DNA of 5,890 bases from Campylobacter sp. UBA1713 (GTDB lineage Bacteria; Campylobacterota; Campylobacteria; Campylobacterales; Campylobacteraceae): contig DCIZ01000086.1 of assembly GCA_002317305.1 (NCBI GenBank), forward strand, positions 13,536 through 19,425. The letters are read 5' to 3'. Shown piece after piece: positions 3,841 to 5,890 of this stretch. The notes under the pieces are model-generated. The model was given only the letters and a program-made list of their open reading frames with translations. It ran no database searches and was not told the origin of the DNA. Every line of letters begins with the position of its first letter. The first letter of the stretch is position 1. Position numbers and translations under genes: made by a program.

Positions 3841-5682
3841 TCACTCCACCACCGCTATGACATCTCCCTCGCTAACAGTCGCACCCTGCTTAACGAGAAT
3901 CTCTTTTACCACGCCATCTTTTTGCGCCTCGCAAGGAATCTCCATCTTCATCGCCTCCAAAATGACTACCGCCTCGCCCTTTTTGACCGCATCGCCTACA
4001 TTTTTGGCTATCTTAAAGACCCCGCCACTCATAGCCGCTAGCACTTCGCCCGCACCGCCTGTCGCCTCGTGTTTTGGCAAAACTGCCTCTGCTTTCTCCA
4101 CGCTCACGCCTGTTGCTGACGGCGCACTTTGTGCTGGTGCTTTCACCTCGCTCACGCCAAAGTTGTCAAAGCCGTCATTTACCTCTACGTTGTATTTGTT
4201 ACCATTTACTGTTACACTAAATTTTGCCATTTCGCTCTTTCCTTTTTTCAAATTTGACTCTGTTGTCAGTCCTGCGCTTGCGTTTTTACGCACCATTAGC
4301 TTGCCCTCGCCTTTTAGATAAGCCACACCTTTCTCTTTACACGCCGCTACTATGAAAACATTCTCTTCGCTAGTCGGCAAACCTTCTTTTTCTAATATAG
4401 CTTTTGCATATGAGAGGCTCTTTGTCTCGTCTGCATCGGCTAAGTCGATGGCTTTTTGTGTGGTAGGTTTTAGCTTTAGCTGCGCGCTTGCTAACTCTAC
4501 GATGCGTGCATCTGGTGCTACTGGCGTCTTTCCAAAGTAGCCCAAAACCATGCGTCCGTAACCATCTGCTATCTTTTTCCAGTCACCAAACATGACGTTG
4601 TTAAACGCCTGCTGGAAGTAAAACTGGCTAACTGGCGTTACACTCGTGCCAAATCCGCCCTTTTCTACCACTTCTCTCATGGCTTTTATGACGGCTGGAA
4701 ATTTGTGCAAGATGTTGTTGTCTCGCATCATCTGTGTGTTTGCGGTGAGTGCGCCGCCTGGCATCGGTGAAAATGGGATAAGTGGGCTAACTTGTGTAGC
4801 TTCTGGTGGGATAAAGTAGTCTTTTAAGCACTCTGCAAGTGTCTCTTCGTATTTTAGAATCTTCTCGACTTCTAAACCGCCGAGGTCGTAGTTTTTGCCT
4901 TTTACGGCGTGTAGCATCGTTAAGATGTCTGGCTGGCTCGTTCCGCCGCTGACTGGGTGTGCTGCAAGGTCTATGCCATCAGCGCCAGCTTCTAGTGCGG
5001 CAAGGTAGCACGCCACACTCACGCCTGCTGTCTCGTGCGTGTGAAGTCGCAGGTGGACAGAGTCGCCTAGCACGCGTCTCGCCATTTTGATGGTCTCAAA
5101 AACTTTTTGCGGGTTGCTCGTGCCGCTGGCGTCTTTAAAACAAACCGAGTCAAAAGGGATGCCGCTCTCTAAAATGTTGCGCAAAATTTTCTCGTAAAAC
5201 GCCGCGTCGTGCGCGCCTTCGCACTTTGGTGGCAAGTCCATCATAGTAACGACCACTTCGTGCTTTGCGCCGTGATGTTTGATTCTCTCGCCACTATACT
5301 CAAGGTTTGCGACATCGTTTAGTGCATCAAAGTTTCGAATGGTAGTCGTGCTGTGTTTTGCAAAGAGTTTTGCGTGGGCGTCTACTATCTCGCGGCTACC
5401 TGTGTCAAGCGTAACGGTGTTTACGCCGCGACTTAGCGTTTGCAAATTTGCATCTTTGCCAGCTGCCTCACGGAAACGATCCATCATCTCAAAGGCATCT
5501 TCGTTTAGGTAAAAATACAAACTTTGAAAGCGTGCGCCACCGCCAAACTCAAAGTGCGTGATGCCTGCATCACGAGCGGCGCTAACGGCGGGCAAAAAGT
5601 CGTTGGTCAGCACGCGAGCACCAAAGACCGACTGAAAGCCATCACGAAAAGTGGTATCCATGACGTCAATATATTTTTTCAT
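3841..5682 (-). CDS. pycB: Pyruvate carboxylase subunit B (carboxyltransferase + biotin carrier), PycB/OadA-like
   Basis: Moves CO2 from carboxybiotin to pyruvate to make oxaloacetate, working with a separate biotin carboxylase subunit (PycA), which is not in the window. Residues 1-280 form an HMGL-like TIM barrel: MDTTFRDGFQS with metal ligand D14, FEFGGGARF at 44-52, RNFDALND at 116-123, FKDASG with the carboxylated-lysine candidate K183, and HTHETAG with H214 and H216. Residues about 285-470 match the conserved PYC/OadA domain. An Ala/Pro/Ser-rich linker follows, then a biotinyl domain with EAMKME, biotin on K579. The length of 613 aa is normal. The ATG has AAGGAG 6 nt upstream. The family also includes the alpha subunit of the sodium-pumping oxaloacetate decarboxylase; no membrane beta or gamma subunit gene is nearby and the sequence resembles Campylobacter PycB, so the carboxylase role is preferred. 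Flanked by inverted copies 3 and 4 of the modular repeat. Confidence 0.92.
   Translation of the reverse strand: MKKYIDVMDTTFRDGFQSVFGARVLTNDFLPAVSAARDAGITHFEFGGGARFQSLYFYLNEDAFEMMDRFREAAGKDANLQTLSRGVNTVTLDTGSREIVDAHAKLFAKHSTTTIRNFDALNDVANLEYSGERIKHHGAKHEVVVTMMDLPPKCEGAHDAAFYEKILRNILESGIPFDSVCFKDASGTSNPQKVFETIKMARRVLGDSVHLRLHTHETAGVSVACYLAALEAGADGIDLAAHPVSGGTSQPDILTMLHAVKGKNYDLGGLEVEKILKYEETLAECLKDYFIPPEATQVSPLIPFSPMPGGALTANTQMMRDNNILHKFPAVIKAMREVVEKGGFGTSVTPVSQFYFQQAFNNVMFGDWKKIADGYGRMVLGYFGKTPVAPDARIVELASAQLKLKPTTQKAIDLADADETKSLSYAKAILEKEGLPTSEENVFIVAACKEKGVAYLKGEGKLMVRKNASAGLTTESNLKKGKSEMAKFSVTVNGNKYNVEVNDGFDNFGVSEVKAPAQSAPSATGVSVEKAEAVLPKHEATGGAGEVLAAMSGGVFKIAKNVGDAVKKGEAVVILEAMKMEIPCEAQKDGVVKEILVKQGATVSEGDVIAVVE
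4235..4246 (-). promoter_or_regulatory. Possible internal ribosome binding site in pycB
   Basis: On the minus strand AAAAGGAAAGAG precedes an in-frame ATG (M485 of PycB, codon at 4228-4230) by 4-9 nt. Starting there would give a 129-aa stand-alone biotin carrier beginning MAKFSVTVNG, a typical N-terminus for such proteins. Use in the cell is unproven. Confidence 0.3.
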
Positions 5683-5688
5683 AAAACA

Positions 5689-5694
5689 CTCCTT
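5689..5694 (-). promoter_or_regulatory. Ribosome binding site of pycB
   Basis: AAGGAG on the minus strand, 6 nt before the ATG; fixes the pycB start. Confidence 0.8.
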
Positions 5695-5709
5695 GTCAAA
5701 TTTTTCAAA

Positions 5710-5715
5710 ATTCTA
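5710..5715 (-). promoter_or_regulatory. Candidate -10 box of pycB
   Basis: TAGAAT on the minus strand (context GGCTAGAATTTTG), one base from TATAAT. Initiation about 7 nt downstream leaves a leader near 21 nt with the AAGGAG site. No -35 box is clear; the upstream DNA is rich in AAATTT words. Confidence 0.4.
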
Positions 5716-5835
5716 GCCAAATTTAAGTTAAACGAAACTAAATTTTAAATTTTAAGCGATTCTTAAATTTGAGAAAATGAGTGGTAAGTTTGAAAATGTG
5801 TAAATAATAAAGTCAATCAAAGCGGAGCAAAAAAC

Positions 5836-5890
5836 GGGGTCGCAGGGGCGAAAGCCCCCCCCCCGCTCGTCCCGCCGCCGTTTTCTTTTG
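5836..5890 (+). repeat. Three-hairpin modular repeat, copy 4 (cut by window edge)
   Basis: Head GGGGTCGCAGGGGC from 5836, small hairpin GGGGC-GAAA-GCCCC at 5845-5858, then an expanded C run and the first arm of the main stem from 5869. Every base of that arm up to the window end (5869-5890, 22 nt) matches the first arm of copy 3, so these two share a stem type, whereas copies 1 and 2 differ. The second arm and tail lie outside the window. Confidence 0.85.
5855..5864. repeat. C10 homopolymer tract
   Basis: Ten consecutive C inside copy 4, where the other copies have five. Tracts of this length often vary in Campylobacter genomes. It is non-coding and about 140 bp upstream of the pycB -10 candidate. 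Confidence 0.8.

Noticed and set aside
2962..4041. Several open frames of 79-146 codons on both strands across the repeat island
   Set aside because: They run through inverted repeats and 7-bp arrays, overlap one another or pycB, lack convincing ribosome binding sites and show no recognisable protein features.
3857..5748. Plus-strand open frames opposite pycB
   Set aside because: Antisense shadows of a 613-aa gene with intact catalytic and biotinyl motifs.
3672..5890. Composite transposon carrying pycB
   Set aside because: No transposase or target duplication is seen, pycB looks like a native housekeeping gene, and the copies occur elsewhere in the window. Kept only as an observation about inverted flanks.

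Overview
The window looks like a chromosomal segment of a Campylobacter-type epsilonproteobacterium. The evidence is a PycB-type biotin carboxyltransferase, A/T-rich intergenic DNA dense in AAATTTG/CAAATTT words, Campylobacter-like -10 boxes without clear -35 boxes, and strong AAGGA(G)-type ribosome binding sites. The coding regions are richer in G+C than I would expect of C. jejuni, so an oral or gut species of the rectus/showae/gracilis/curvus type is my guess. This is inference; no rRNA or other marker is present.

Layout. Positions 56-1803 (minus strand) carry a compact gene set read thiG -> plsY -> folB: thiazole synthase, acyl-phosphate:glycerol-3-phosphate acyltransferase and dihydroneopterin aldolase. 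The last two overlap by 4 bp. A 292-bp divergent intergenic region (1804-2095) holds the likely thiG promoter and one copy of an unusual hairpin repeat. fabG (2096-2839, plus strand) encodes 3-oxoacyl-ACP reductase. A gene-free stretch of about 1 kb (2840-3840) is a mosaic of at least four repeat families. pycB (3841-5682, minus strand), converging on fabG, encodes a 613-aa carboxyltransferase plus biotin-carrier subunit. The right edge (5683-5890) holds the pycB leader and the first half of another hairpin repeat copy.

The genes are core metabolism: thiamine, phospholipid, folate and fatty-acid synthesis, and anaplerotic CO2 fixation from pyruvate. PlsY and FabG both serve membrane lipid synthesis, but they are on opposite strands and are not one operon.

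The most noteworthy content is non-coding. Four copies (three complete, one cut by the window edge) of a modular element share a constant GGGGTCGCAGGGGC head with a small G/C hairpin. The complete copies then have a 21-22-bp stem whose sequence differs between copies while pairing is kept, a 12-nt loop of fixed design, and an AAAAAGC-GKTA-GCTTTTT tail hairpin. Two copies are flanked on both sides by arrays of degenerate 7-bp repeats (TTCCGTT/CTCCGCA type). Four copies of a second hairpin family (GTCATTCTGAG...GAAGAATCCCC) alternate in orientation in the same island. No transposase, tRNA, rRNA or CRISPR array is visible.
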